The position numbers and the translations under genes are program-made. A stretch of DNA of 64,000 nt, taken from Mycobacterium kubicae. GTDB taxonomy: Bacteria > Actinomycetota > Actinomycetes > Mycobacteriales > Mycobacteriaceae. This document shows positions 25,102 through 32,822 of the stretch, piece by piece. The first letter of the stretch is position 1, and each line of letters opens with the position of its first letter. The DNA lies in the NCBI RefSeq assembly GCF_015689175.1, contig NZ_CP065047.1, positions 2,976,001-3,040,000 on the forward strand, in the 5' to 3' direction. The notes beneath the pieces are model-generated. The model saw only the letters and a program-made list of their open reading frames with translations. It ran no database searches and was not told the DNA's origin.

Positions 25102-26352
25102 TCAGGTGAGCCGGTAACGGATCGGGAGGCGCTTGATGCGTCCTACGAACAGTGTGTCGGAAAGTGCGGGTTCGCCAGCTAGCTCGATTGATTCGAGGCG
25201 TGGTAACAGCGCGGAGAAAAAGCTGTTGAGTTCCATCCGGGCGAGTGCGGCGCCTAGGCAGAAGTGGACGCCGTGGCCAAACCCGAGGTGCTTATTGGGG
25301 TACCGATCGATCTTGAAGCGAAACGGATCCTCAAACACTTCTTCGTCGCGGTTACCGGATGGATAAGCCAGATAGACCGATTCCCCGGCGGCGATGGGTA
25401 TGCCGCGTATCTCGGTGTCATCGGTGGCCGTGCGCATGAAATGCTTTACCGGAGTGCACCAACGGAGGATCTCTTCAACTGCGGTCGGCATCAGCTCAGG
25501 GTGTGCGCGCAGATGGTGCAACTCCGCAGGGTGGTCAATAAGCGCTCGCAGACCGCCGGCGATCGCGGCACTGGTGGTATCGTGCCCAGCCGTCGCGATG
25601 ATCATGTAGTACGACAATGTGTCCATATCGGACAAGTACTTTCCGTCGACACGGGCATTGGCGATCGCCGAAGCGAGATCGTCGGTGGGCTGTGCGCGGC
25701 GCGCCGCGGTGAGGGTAGAAAAATAAGTGAAGAAATCCGTCACCGCCTCCAAGAACGCCTCGCCGGAAGAACCCCGACGTAGTTCTTTGTCATCTCTGCC
25801 GAAGACTTCCTGGGTCAGCTTGAGCATGAGGCCGAAGTCTTGCTCAGGTACGCCGAGTAGCGACATGATCACGTAGAGAGGGATGTTCGCTGCTATCTTG
25901 GTCGCAAAATCACATTCAGTGCCGGTGCTCATCTCGTCGATGTACCGCTTGACGATTTTCTCGACTGTGTCTTGGAGAGCGTGCATCGCCGCTGGTCGAA
26001 ACCAGTCGACACCGATGGCCCGCAGGATGCGGTGATGTCGGCCATCCATGTGGACCAACATGCGCATACCGGTTCCTGCTTCTTGCCGGGCCCGGTTCAG
26101 GTCATCATTTTCAGCCGTAGTCAGCACGGTTCGGGGTGCATTGATCCACAATATGCTGTTGCGTTCGACTTCCATGATGTCGCGATGCTTGGTGATCGCC
26201 CAGAACGGTCTATAGCGAGGATGGTCAACCCACGTCACCGGCGCGTTGGCCCGCAAATGCGTCAAGGCCGAATGTAATCGCGGTTCATCGGCGTGAGCAG
26301 TCGGATCGGTCAAGACCTGTGTAGCGTCGTCCTCCGGCTTGCGCATCCCCAT
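25102..26352 (-). CDS. cytochrome P450, CYP108-like
   Basis: A 416-residue bacterial P450. The I-helix oxygen motif is AGHDTTSAA, the ExxR motif is EEILRW, and the haem loop is FGHGVHFCLG with Cys near residue 365. Long stretches (MLKLTQ, HFMRTA, GNRDEEVF, PNKHLGFG) closely resemble P450terp (CYP108A1), the alpha-terpineol hydroxylase of Pseudomonas, as I remember it. So a monoterpenoid or similar hydrophobic substrate is plausible. GAGAGGAA precedes the ATGs at 26352 and 26346. No ferredoxin gene is adjacent, so the electron donor must be elsewhere. Confidence 0.9.
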   Translation of the reverse strand: MGMRKPEDDATQVLTDPTAHADEPRLHSALTHLRANAPVTWVDHPRYRPFWAITKHRDIMEVERNSILWINAPRTVLTTAENDDLNRARQEAGTGMRMLVHMDGRHHRILRAIGVDWFRPAAMHALQDTVEKIVKRYIDEMSTGTECDFATKIAANIPLYVIMSLLGVPEQDFGLMLKLTQEVFGRDDKELRRGSSGEAFLEAVTDFFTYFSTLTAARRAQPTDDLASAIANARVDGKYLSDMDTLSYYMIIATAGHDTTSAAIAGGLRALIDHPAELHHLRAHPELMPTAVEEILRWCTPVKHFMRTATDDTEIRGIPIAAGESVYLAYPSGNRDEEVFEDPFRFKIDRYPNKHLGFGHGVHFCLGAALARMELNSFFSALLPRLESIELAGEPALSDTLFVGRIKRLPIRYRLT

Positions 26353-26452
26353 TTCCTCTCTTCTAATGTGTTGCCACGTACGCCGTTTCGGCTTGTGGGG
26401 CACGGTTCGCCCGCCAGGGTGTGGCGTCAGCGCTGCTGTCGCTTCGACGACG

Positions 26453-26474
26453 ACTTCGAGCACGAGTCACTCTT
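26453..26474 (-). repeat. short copy of the hydrolase start region upstream of the P450
   Basis: Bases 26453-26474 match 25040-25063 around the GTG start of the hydrolase with two single-base gaps. Both encode a start followed by Leu-Glu-Val. The frame from this GTG stays open into the P450 gene and would add 37 residues that are unlike the family. It may be a relic of a duplication or rearrangement. Confidence 0.4.
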
Positions 26475-26529
26475 CAGGGAGTCGACCATCCTCCCTCTGG
26501 CCGAACCCTCGAGACGGCGGCATGACCTC

Positions 26530-27927
26530 TTAAGCGGCCGGGTAGGGCGGGATGTTGTGGTTGAGGCGAAACCTGTTGTGCGGGTCGTACTTTGTTTTGA
26601 CCGCCCGTAACGTGTCGTAGACGTCGGGATCGTAGGCCTGGCGGGTGCGCTCCTCGGTGGTGTCGTTCGGACCCTGAAAGCTCGGGCTGGCCTTGTCGCA
26701 GAGCCATGGTTGTAGCGCCGTCAGCAGTTCACAACCAGATTGCCGGTAGTCCGATACGTTCCGTCCGGGAGGAACAACGGTGAGACCGAACATCGCGAAG
26801 GCGGCGTCACGCGCAGCAACCGCGTTGGGGAACGGCGCCGGTCTGCTGAACGCCCCCTGCAGGTGACGGATGTCAACGATGTTGATGGGGCTGCCCGAAC
26901 CCGGTCCGACCGTGTCGACGATCGCGGTGACGGTGTCCGCAGTGAGTCCTCGGAGGAGGCCGAATTGTTCCACTGCCGGTGCGGGATCAGTAGGATCGTT
27001 GCTGATCAGCCCGAAGTGCGAATACGGGATGTTGGCCACCGTGTCGGCCAGCAGCGGAGCCGCCCGGCGCAGCGGTTCGATCAGCCGGGCGCCGGCAGTG
27101 GCGTCACCCACGAACGAAACCCGGACCGATACTGTCAGCTTCCCCTGCATGAAGGGCGGAAGACTCGGCAGCGGAGGCAGATTCAGCAGCGCGACACCGG
27201 TCGTCAGATCCTCGGGCGCCGACTCGGTGAGTTGACGGTACGCCTCGAGCACTTGCCGGGCATGCTCACCGGAGTAATACAGCGCGCCCGCGTACAGCCA
27301 CGCCACCGGGAAGAGATTGAACTCCATTGCGGTGATAACGCCAAAATTGCTTCGGCCGCCGAGGATTGCGCCGAACAGGTCGGCTTCGGCGTGCGTGGAT
27401 ACCCGGCGCAATTGGCCGTCGGCCGTGACCACGTCGATGCGACTGACGTGATCGCAGGCCCAACCGTACTTTCGTCCCATCGTCGCGCTGGCACCACCGC
27501 TCAAGGTGTAGCCGACGACGCCGACGCCGGGTGCCGAACCAGGCAGGGGAGCCAACCCGCATTCGGCGGCGGCCTCGACCAGTTGCCCGAAGCGAACGCC
27601 GGCTTCTACTCGGGCAGAGCGATTCGGCACGTCAATGCTGACCCCGGACATTCTCCTGGTGTTGATCATGAGGGTGTCGGCGTCAGCCGCCAGCGAAGGC
27701 CCGTGCCCAGTATTGAGGACGGCGATGTTCAGCCCGTGGTGGGAAGCGAAGACCACGGCCTTGGAAACGTCTACGGCGTTGGTGGCGCCGACCACGATCG
27801 CCGGGCGGTGCTCAACCGCCATATTGAACACCGCGACCTCGGTGTCGTATCCGGGGCTGCCTTCGGTGAAGACCGGGCCGTGTACCGCGTCCTGTAGCTC
27901 GGCGATTGTCTCGGCTGTGAACTTCAT
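26530..27927 (-). CDS. FAD-linked oxidase of the berberine-bridge type
   Basis: A 465-residue oxidase with an N-terminal PCMH FAD domain and a C-terminal BBE segment (YDPHNRFRLNHNIPP). His in NTGHGPS (near residue 74) is the probable covalent FAD attachment site. The second Cys attachment site of bicovalent relatives is absent, because the segment reads SAPGVGVVGYTLSGG. Such enzymes oxidise alcohols, sugars or amine carbons using oxygen. It heads the leftward set that continues with the P450, with a gap of 177 bases between them. Confidence 0.87.
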   Translation of the reverse strand: MKFTAETIAELQDAVHGPVFTEGSPGYDTEVAVFNMAVEHRPAIVVGATNAVDVSKAVVFASHHGLNIAVLNTGHGPSLAADADTLMINTRRMSGVSIDVPNRSARVEAGVRFGQLVEAAAECGLAPLPGSAPGVGVVGYTLSGGASATMGRKYGWACDHVSRIDVVTADGQLRRVSTHAEADLFGAILGGRSNFGVITAMEFNLFPVAWLYAGALYYSGEHARQVLEAYRQLTESAPEDLTTGVALLNLPPLPSLPPFMQGKLTVSVRVSFVGDATAGARLIEPLRRAAPLLADTVANIPYSHFGLISNDPTDPAPAVEQFGLLRGLTADTVTAIVDTVGPGSGSPINIVDIRHLQGAFSRPAPFPNAVAARDAAFAMFGLTVVPPGRNVSDYRQSGCELLTALQPWLCDKASPSFQGPNDTTEERTRQAYDPDVYDTLRAVKTKYDPHNRFRLNHNIPPYPAA

Positions 27928-27950
27928 CGCCAGTTCCTTTCCGATTTATA

Positions 27951-27977
27951 GGTATTGCAATATGGTATGGCGATACC
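27951..27977. promoter_or_regulatory. overlapping palindromes in the oxidase/SDR divergent region
   Basis: The 118-base divergent gap contains TATTGCAATA (27953-27962), a perfect 10-base palindrome, and GGTAT-GGCG-ATACC (27964-27977). GGTATTGC and GCGATACC also pair with one mismatch. This AT-rich, dyad-rich stretch is a strong candidate operator for a regulator of both the FAD oxidase and the SDR. Either TetR or the MarR protein of the island could bind. Confidence 0.5.
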
Positions 27978-28045
27978 GACTCAAGAAACGCTGTCTATGG
28001 GCAAGATCACAGGACTGCACCGAACATGTTCAGAAGGGCCACCGA

Positions 28046-28867
28046 ATGGGATTGTTGGACAACAAAGTTGCACTGATCACCGGAGCGGCGCGCGGGATGG
28101 GGCGCAGCCACGCTATCCGGCTGGCTGAGGAGGGGGCGGATATCGTCGCGATCGATATCTGCGGCCAGATCGATTCGGTTCCTTATCAGATGGGCAGAAC
28201 CGAGGATATGGAACAGACCATCAAGGCTGTTGAATCGCTTGGCCGCAGGATCGTCGCCCGCACCGCCGACGTCCGCGACGGGGCAGCCCTGCGCGGGGCG
28301 GTCCGCGAGGCCACAGACGAACTCGGCGCTATTGGCATCGTCGTGGCCAACGCCGGCATCGCCACGGTCGGCAGCGACGACCCTGACACCGACAGATTGT
28401 TCCGTGACACGATCGACGTCAACTTGACCGGAGTATGGAACACCGTCACCGCGGCCGCACCGAGTATGCAGCAAGCCGGCAATGGAGGAGCGATCGTGCT
28501 GATCAGTTCCACTCAGGGGCTAAAAGGGACCGGCGGCAACGGAAGTGCTGCGGCCACCGCCTACGCCGCGGCGAAGCACGGAGTCGTTGGCCTTATGCGC
28601 TCCTTCGCGCACTGGCTGGCCAGAGACAACATTCGCGTCAATACTCTGCATCCCACCGGTGTGGAAACGCCGATGATCGTCAACGAGGCAATCGAAAAAT
28701 ATTTCGCCGAAGATCCTGAAACGGCACAAGCAACCGTGAATTTGCTTCCGGTGTCGCTGATTCAGCCCTCGGACGTCAGTGACGCGGTGCTGTGGCTGGT
28801 CAGTGACCACGCCAAGTACGTCACCGGAATCACCCTGCCGGTCGACGCCGGATTCTGCGCCCGATAG
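28046..28867 (+). CDS. mycofactocin-type short-chain dehydrogenase
   Basis: A 273-residue SDR of the mycofactocin-coupled class. TGAARGMGRSHAIRLAEEGADI at residues 12-33 (motif TGAARGMG) and AIDICGQID match that class, in which tightly held NAD(H) is re-oxidised by the redox cofactor mycofactocin. An insertion after strand two (QMGRTEDMEQT) is typical. Catalytic Tyr-Lys are in TAYAAAKHG. AGAAGG lies about ten bases before the ATG at 28046, which I prefer over longer upstream frames. It diverges from the FAD oxidase and probably oxidises an alcohol made by the P450. Confidence 0.87.
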   Translation: MGLLDNKVALITGAARGMGRSHAIRLAEEGADIVAIDICGQIDSVPYQMGRTEDMEQTIKAVESLGRRIVARTADVRDGAALRGAVREATDELGAIGIVVANAGIATVGSDDPDTDRLFRDTIDVNLTGVWNTVTAAAPSMQQAGNGGAIVLISSTQGLKGTGGNGSAAATAYAAAKHGVVGLMRSFAHWLARDNIRVNTLHPTGVETPMIVNEAIEKYFAEDPETAQATVNLLPVSLIQPSDVSDAVLWLVSDHAKYVTGITLPVDAGFCAR

Positions 28868-28937
28868 ACCCGCGGAGGCACCCGAGAGTTTTCCGCGGCC
28901 GGCGACCCAGGTGTTCTCGCCGGATGGCGTCAGGGCC

Positions 28938-28943
28938 TAACAT
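28938..28943 (+). promoter_or_regulatory. -10 box, probably leaderless
   Basis: TAACAT fits TANNNT and ends six bases before the ATG at 28950, with no ribosome binding site in between. This suggests an independent leaderless transcript for the epimerase, separate from the SDR upstream. Confidence 0.45.
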
Positions 28944-28949
28944 CGGCGC

Positions 28950-29852
28950 ATGCGCGGCTCGAAGATATTGATCAGTGGGGTGACGGGGCAGGTCGCCGCT
29001 CCCGTCGCCCGGGCGTTGGCGACCGACAACGAGGTGTGGGGGATCGCCCGGTTTACCGACGCGGCCGCCCGTGCCGACTTGGAACAGGCAGGGGTCCACT
29101 GCGAAGCGATCAATCTCGCGGCCGGTGAGTTCGCCGGACTGCCCTCGGACTTCGACTACGTTCTCAATCTTGCGGTCGCCAAGAGCGGCCGGTGGGACAA
29201 GGACCTGGCAGCCAACGCAGATTCGATTGGTCTGCTCATTGCCCACTGCCGCGCGGCCAAAGCCGTGCTGCACTGCTCATCCGCGGCGGTCTACGATCCG
29301 CCGGACGACGAATTGCGCAGTGAGCGGGCCGCATTGGGGGACAATCACAAATCCTTATTTCCGACCTACTCCATCTCCAAGATTGCCGGTGAGGCGGTTG
29401 CCCGAACGATGGCCCGCGCCCTTGGTGTGCCCACCATCATCGCTCGGCTGAATGTTCCCTACGGCGACAACGGCGGATGGCCGTTCTTTCACATGGAGAT
29501 GATGCTGTCCGGTCTGCCGATTCCGGTTCCGCCCGGCGGGCCGGCCCGGTACAACCCGATCCATCAGGATGACATCGTCGCGACCATTCCGAAACTTCTT
29601 GCCGCCGCGTCGGTTCCGGCCACGACGGTCAACTGGGCCGGTGACCAGATCGTCAGCATCCAACAGTGGTGCGCTTATCTCGGCACGCTGATCGATCGCG
29701 AGCCGGTGTTCGAGGAAAACGCCCAGGCGTTGCGCGGCAATCCGGTTGACGTGACTCGCTTGCGTGAGCTCGTGGGAGGAGCTAGGACCGTCGACTGGCA
29801 GGAAGGGATGCGCCGGATGGCCGCCAAGTTCCACCCAGAGCTCGTCGGGTGA
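28950..29852 (+). CDS. NAD-dependent epimerase/dehydratase family protein
   Basis: A 300-residue extended SDR. The N-terminal motif is ISGVTGQVAAPVARAL (GxxGxxA type), the catalytic region has HCSSAAVYDPP and YSISKIAGE (Tyr and Lys near 141 and 145), and the substrate side has NVPYGDNGGWPF and HQDDIVATIP. These enzymes act on nucleotide sugars or other hydroxy-carbonyl substrates. It lies at the right edge of the catabolic island. It may be unrelated to it. It converges with the SDR at 29865. Confidence 0.82.
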   Translation: MRGSKILISGVTGQVAAPVARALATDNEVWGIARFTDAAARADLEQAGVHCEAINLAAGEFAGLPSDFDYVLNLAVAKSGRWDKDLAANADSIGLLIAHCRAAKAVLHCSSAAVYDPPDDELRSERAALGDNHKSLFPTYSISKIAGEAVARTMARALGVPTIIARLNVPYGDNGGWPFFHMEMMLSGLPIPVPPGGPARYNPIHQDDIVATIPKLLAAASVPATTVNWAGDQIVSIQQWCAYLGTLIDREPVFEENAQALRGNPVDVTRLRELVGGARTVDWQEGMRRMAAKFHPELVG

Positions 29853-29864
29853 CCGCTGCGATAT

Positions 29865-30620
29865 TCACATCACCGCCCCGCCGTTGACGCCGAGCACCTG
29901 GCCGGTGATGAACGCCGCTTCGTCGGAGCACAGGAACCCTGCCGCGGCCGCGATGTCGTCGGGAGAACCCATGTGGCCCACGGGAATCAGCTTGGCCAAC
30001 TGCTCCGGCGGGCCCAGCTTGCCCGCCGCCTGTGATTGGCGGGACATGGGTGTGTCGATGCTGGACGGCGGAATGTTGTTGACCGTTATCCCTTTCGGCG
30101 CGTACTCGCTGGCCAGTGATTTCGTCAACGTGATGACCGCGCCCTTTGCCGCCGCATAGTGCGCCATGTAGGGCGACCCGCGTTGTGCGCTCGACGATGA
30201 GATCATCACGATGCGGCCCCAGCCGGCGGTGACCATGTCAGGCAGTGCCACCTGACAACAGTGGAAAGTTCCGGTCAAGTTGATGTCGATGATCTCCGAC
30301 CAGGCCTCCACCGTGATGTCGGTGAAGCTCGAGAAAGCGGCTTTGCCGGCGCTTGTGACCAGCGCCGCGACGGGACCTAATTCGGCACGGACGGTTTCAA
30401 AGCCTCGTTCCACCGCAGGTCGGTCGGTGACGTCGACTTCCAATCCCAAGGCCCGGCTTCCAGCCGAGGTCAATTCGGCGGCGACTCGGGCAGCCGCCTC
30501 GCCGTTGACGTCGAGCACGGCGACGATGAATCCGCGCCTTCCCAGCTCATGACACGTGGCTTCACCGATGCCCGATGCGCCGCCGGTGACCACCGCCACG
30601 CGCGAATGTTCCGTCGCCAA
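29865..30620 (-). CDS. short-chain dehydrogenase/reductase, FabG-like
   Basis: A 251-residue classical SDR. TGGASGIG is at 12-19; Asp in AVLDVNGE suggests NAD(H); TSAGKA replaces the usual NNAG; catalytic residues are in MISSSSAQRGS and YAAAK. The C-terminus (VLGVNGGAVM) fits FabG-like proteins. The substrate is unknown. It is leftward and isolated from the next leftward gene by a strong hairpin at 30685. Confidence 0.85.
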   Translation of the reverse strand: MATEHSRVAVVTGGASGIGEATCHELGRRGFIVAVLDVNGEAAARVAAELTSAGSRALGLEVDVTDRPAVERGFETVRAELGPVAALVTSAGKAAFSSFTDITVEAWSEIIDINLTGTFHCCQVALPDMVTAGWGRIVMISSSSAQRGSPYMAHYAAAKGAVITLTKSLASEYAPKGITVNNIPPSSIDTPMSRQSQAAGKLGPPEQLAKLIPVGHMGSPDDIAAAAGFLCSDEAAFITGQVLGVNGGAVM

Positions 30621-30684
30621 TCCCGTGCCTCCTCCGTATCGATCACAACAATTGCCTACGTCTCAACGACTTTGGCATAGCGAT

Positions 30685-30725
30685 CCGCCCGCCTCGTAGC
30701 GACATTGTCGCTACGAGGCGGGCGG
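30685..30725. terminator. 19-base-pair perfect hairpin
   Basis: Nineteen bases from 30685 pair perfectly with 30707-30725 around a three-base ATT loop; the core is CTCGTAGCGAC and its complement. The hairpin lies downstream of the leftward 2TM protein gene (stop at 30746) and about 65 bases upstream of the SDR start, so it probably ends the former transcript. There is no U tract. The extreme perfection could also point to a mobile-repeat origin. Confidence 0.65.
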
Positions 30726-30745
30726 GAGACAGACGGATTGCCCCC

Positions 30746-31006
30746 TCAGGTATCCGATGCCTGGAGATACCGGCGCAGGAAACCGGTGGCACCCACCGCT
30801 GCGACGGCCCCGATCACGCCCCACAGCACGAAGTGGAAGGCCATCGCCCCCATGAACCAACCGAACGTCATCGAGACGTAGATCAGCCAGAACAGGCGGA
30901 AGAAGGACCAGGCCGCGAGCAGGCCGAGCCCGATTCCGATTGCCAGGCTCCGTTGCCGGTCGACGCGCTTGATCTGTTCTTCGAGTGCGGGGGGAACGAT
31001 GTTCAT
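30746..31006 (-). CDS. small 2TM membrane protein
   Basis: An 86-residue protein with two or three closely spaced hydrophobic segments (LAIGIGLGLLAAWSFF, LFWLIYVSMTFGWFMGAMAF and VLWGVIGAVAAVGATG). The N-terminus is charged (EEQIKRVDRQR), as in the 2TM-domain family of small bacterial membrane proteins. The function is unknown. AAGGAAGACC precedes the ATG. The hairpin at 30685 follows it. Confidence 0.75.
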   Translation of the reverse strand: MNIVPPALEEQIKRVDRQRSLAIGIGLGLLAAWSFFRLFWLIYVSMTFGWFMGAMAFHFVLWGVIGAVAAVGATGFLRRYLQASDT

Positions 31007-31108
31007 CAGTGGTCTTCCTTTCGCTGGGCGGCGCCAGGTTGGCGTCGTCGTTGCGGAAAGTACAGCCAGCGGCGTCAGCTACCGATCCCAAAATCTCGCC
31101 GCGTCGGC

Positions 31109-31378
31109 TCAAGCCAGGAAATAGCCCGTCGACGTCAGCACGTCTCCGGCGGCGAGGTCATCTTTCGTCAGCTTCTTGAACAGGAGACCGACCATTTCGC
31201 CCTCCCGGGCGGTGTCGAGTTTTTTGCGAAATGCCTCGATCGCGTCGACTTTGACGGTGCGCCCGTCGTTGATGCGAACCTCGTCACCGACGTTGAGTTG
31301 GCCGTACTCCACCCGGCCGGTGGCAACCGCCCCACGATTGCGAATCACGAACACGTCGTCAACCCTCATCCGGAACAT
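31109..31378 (-). CDS. EF-Tu domain 2-like small protein
   Basis: An 89-residue protein made almost only of the beta-barrel domain that follows the GTPase domain in EF-Tu. Typical strings are FVIRNRGAVATGRVEYG, LNVGDEV, VDAIEAFRKKLDTAREGEMVGLLF and LAAGDVLTS. The GTPase domain is missing. A stand-alone barrel like this could bind RNA or translation factors, but no role is known to me. The start is probably the ATG at 31378 or 31369, since the longer frame adds Arg/Cys-rich residues without homology. Confidence 0.72.
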   Translation of the reverse strand: MFRMRVDDVFVIRNRGAVATGRVEYGQLNVGDEVRINDGRTVKVDAIEAFRKKLDTAREGEMVGLLFKKLTKDDLAAGDVLTSTGYFLA

Positions 31379-31413
31379 GCGGCAAACGTTAGCGGTCCGA
31401 CGGCAACCGCGGA

Positions 31414-31845
31414 ATGCCACACTTAACGGCACCGCCGCATCCTGACGCGGCGCCGGCGGAAGGGTTCGTGGTGGGTTGGTTTGAGCGGGTCAGGAAGGCC
31501 AATGCGGGCCAGCGCGTTTCACGCGCCGACGTCGATCAGGCCCGAGCTGCGGTCGCCGAACTCGCTGCCCTCAACGCCGAACGTGACCGGCTGACCCGCG
31601 ACGGCTTGCCCGGTGTCGCGACGATCGTCGCCATCCGCCGCGATGTCGCGACCACGACACTGGGCCAATGGCATGAGCTGGACTTGGAGGTGAGACTGCC
31701 CGACTTCGACCCGTACCGCGCGACGAGGCGCATCGCGCTGGAGCTCACGACAGCTCCGCATGTCAAGGTGGGCGCGCAGGTGCCGGTGCGTGTGGACCAG
31801 CGCGACCATTCCATAGTTCTCGTGGTCGCTACGCTGCCCGGCTGA
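31414..31845 (+). CDS. hypothetical soluble protein
   Basis: A 143-residue frame, but a GTG at 31468 or 31471 with GGCGGAAGGG just upstream is a more likely start, giving about 125 residues beginning VGWFERVRKANAGQ. The N-terminal half is a charged helix; the C-terminal half alternates strands (ATIVAIRRDVAT, HELDLEVRLP, ALELTTAPHVKVGAQVPVRVD in part). No known motif. Its end overlaps the convergent haloalkane dehalogenase gene by 17 bases. Confidence 0.6.
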   Translation: MPHLTAPPHPDAAPAEGFVVGWFERVRKANAGQRVSRADVDQARAAVAELAALNAERDRLTRDGLPGVATIVAIRRDVATTTLGQWHELDLEVRLPDFDPYRATRRIALELTTAPHVKVGAQVPVRVDQRDHSIVLVVATLPG

Positions 31846-32740
31846 GTAACGCCAGCAGCTCCTGGGCAAGCCGCTCACCGCGATCTTCCTGTAGGAAGTG
31901 CGACGCACCCTCGATCCTGACCTGGTCGACAGCGGTAGGAATCAAGTCGCAGAAGGCCTGGCCCGACTTGGGGTAGGGGAACACCGGGTCCATGTCGGAA
32001 AAAGCAACCAGCGCAGGCTTATTCCAGCGTGACAAGGCATCGATGATATCCCGCATCTCCGCGACACCGGGGGAATCTTCACTCGTGGGCACCAAGAGCG
32101 GGAACTGGGCAGCGCCCGCCTTGGACTCAGTCGTGGGAAACGGCGCCTCATAAGCCGCGAGGACGTCCGGGGACAACTCGGTTGTGGTGGCACCCTGAAT
32201 CACGAACCCGACCGGTAGGTCCGGGTTCTTTTCCGCGAAGGCGCGCCATGCCAGAAATCCCTGCGACACACGGCCGTTGAACACACCGGTGTTCAGAATC
32301 ATCAGTGCATCGACTCGAGCGGCATTTTCCACCGCCCAACGCAACCCGATGGGCCCGCCCCAGTCCTGCACCACAACGGTCGCCCGGTGCAGGTCAAGAG
32401 CAGCAAGTACCTTGGCGACCAACTCGCTGTGCCGGTCAAAGGTGTACCAGCGCCGGTCCGTGGGTTTGTCGGAGCGACCGAAGCCCGCGTAGTCGGGAAC
32501 GATCACCCGGTAGCCGGCCTCGACGAGCGGCGGCAGCATCTTGCGGTATAGGTAGGCCCATGTCGGCTCGCCGTGGAAACACACCACCGGCAGGCCGTCG
32601 GGCGGCCCCTCGTCCAGGTAGTGCATGCGCAGCCCGTCCACTTCCACGTAGCGCGGCGCGAAGTCGTAGCCGGGCAGGTGCTCGAAACGTGAGTCGGGTG
32701 TACGGAAGACCTCTGAAGCGCTAGGACTCATTGCTGCCAT
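31829..32740 (-). CDS. haloalkane dehalogenase-like alpha/beta hydrolase
   Basis: A 303-residue hydrolase of the haloalkane dehalogenase family. The nucleophile is D126 in VVVQDWGGPIG, with the adjacent Trp127 for halide binding. HGEPTW at 56-61 supplies the oxyanion-hole Glu and a second halide-binding residue. The acid is probably in FSDMDPVFP and the His in GASHFLQEDRG. It splits carbon-halogen bonds with water, giving alcohol and halide. It resembles the DhmA/Rv2296 group. ATGs at 32740 and 32731 are both possible. A TetR gene and its likely operator diverge from it. Confidence 0.88.
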   Translation of the reverse strand: MAAMSPSASEVFRTPDSRFEHLPGYDFAPRYVEVDGLRMHYLDEGPPDGLPVVCFHGEPTWAYLYRKMLPPLVEAGYRVIVPDYAGFGRSDKPTDRRWYTFDRHSELVAKVLAALDLHRATVVVQDWGGPIGLRWAVENAARVDALMILNTGVFNGRVSQGFLAWRAFAEKNPDLPVGFVIQGATTTELSPDVLAAYEAPFPTTESKAGAAQFPLLVPTSEDSPGVAEMRDIIDALSRWNKPALVAFSDMDPVFPYPKSGQAFCDLIPTAVDQVRIEGASHFLQEDRGERLAQELLALLSRAA

Positions 32741-32785
32741 CTCCGTTGGTAGTTGGTCACCCCCGCGGCGCCAACGTAACGAATT

Positions 32786-32803
32786 GTTGACCGACCAGTC
32801 AAC
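32786..32803. promoter_or_regulatory. candidate TetR operator
   Basis: GTTGAC-CGACCA-GTCAAC is a perfect 6-base dyad with a six-base centre, and GACCGACCAGTC in it resembles the GAC-(T/C)G(G/A)(T/C)C-GTC-type sites used by NemR-like TetR regulators. It lies between the divergent dehalogenase and TetR starts, 20 bases before the TetR gene. Inference: autoregulation and control of the dehalogenase. Confidence 0.55.
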
Positions 32804-32810
32804 TACTGCC

Positions 32811-32816
32811 TAGCCT
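32811..32816 (+). promoter_or_regulatory. -10 box for leaderless TetR gene
   Basis: TAGCCT ends six bases before the GTG start at 32823, and sits eight bases after the dyad at 32786-32803, so a bound repressor would block the promoter. Confidence 0.45.
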
Positions 32817-32822
32817 GGGTAG

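Noticed and set aside
27635..28045. N-terminal extension of the mycofactocin-type SDR
   Set aside because: It would run through the start of the divergent FAD oxidase gene and its operator; AGAAGG supports the ATG at 28046.
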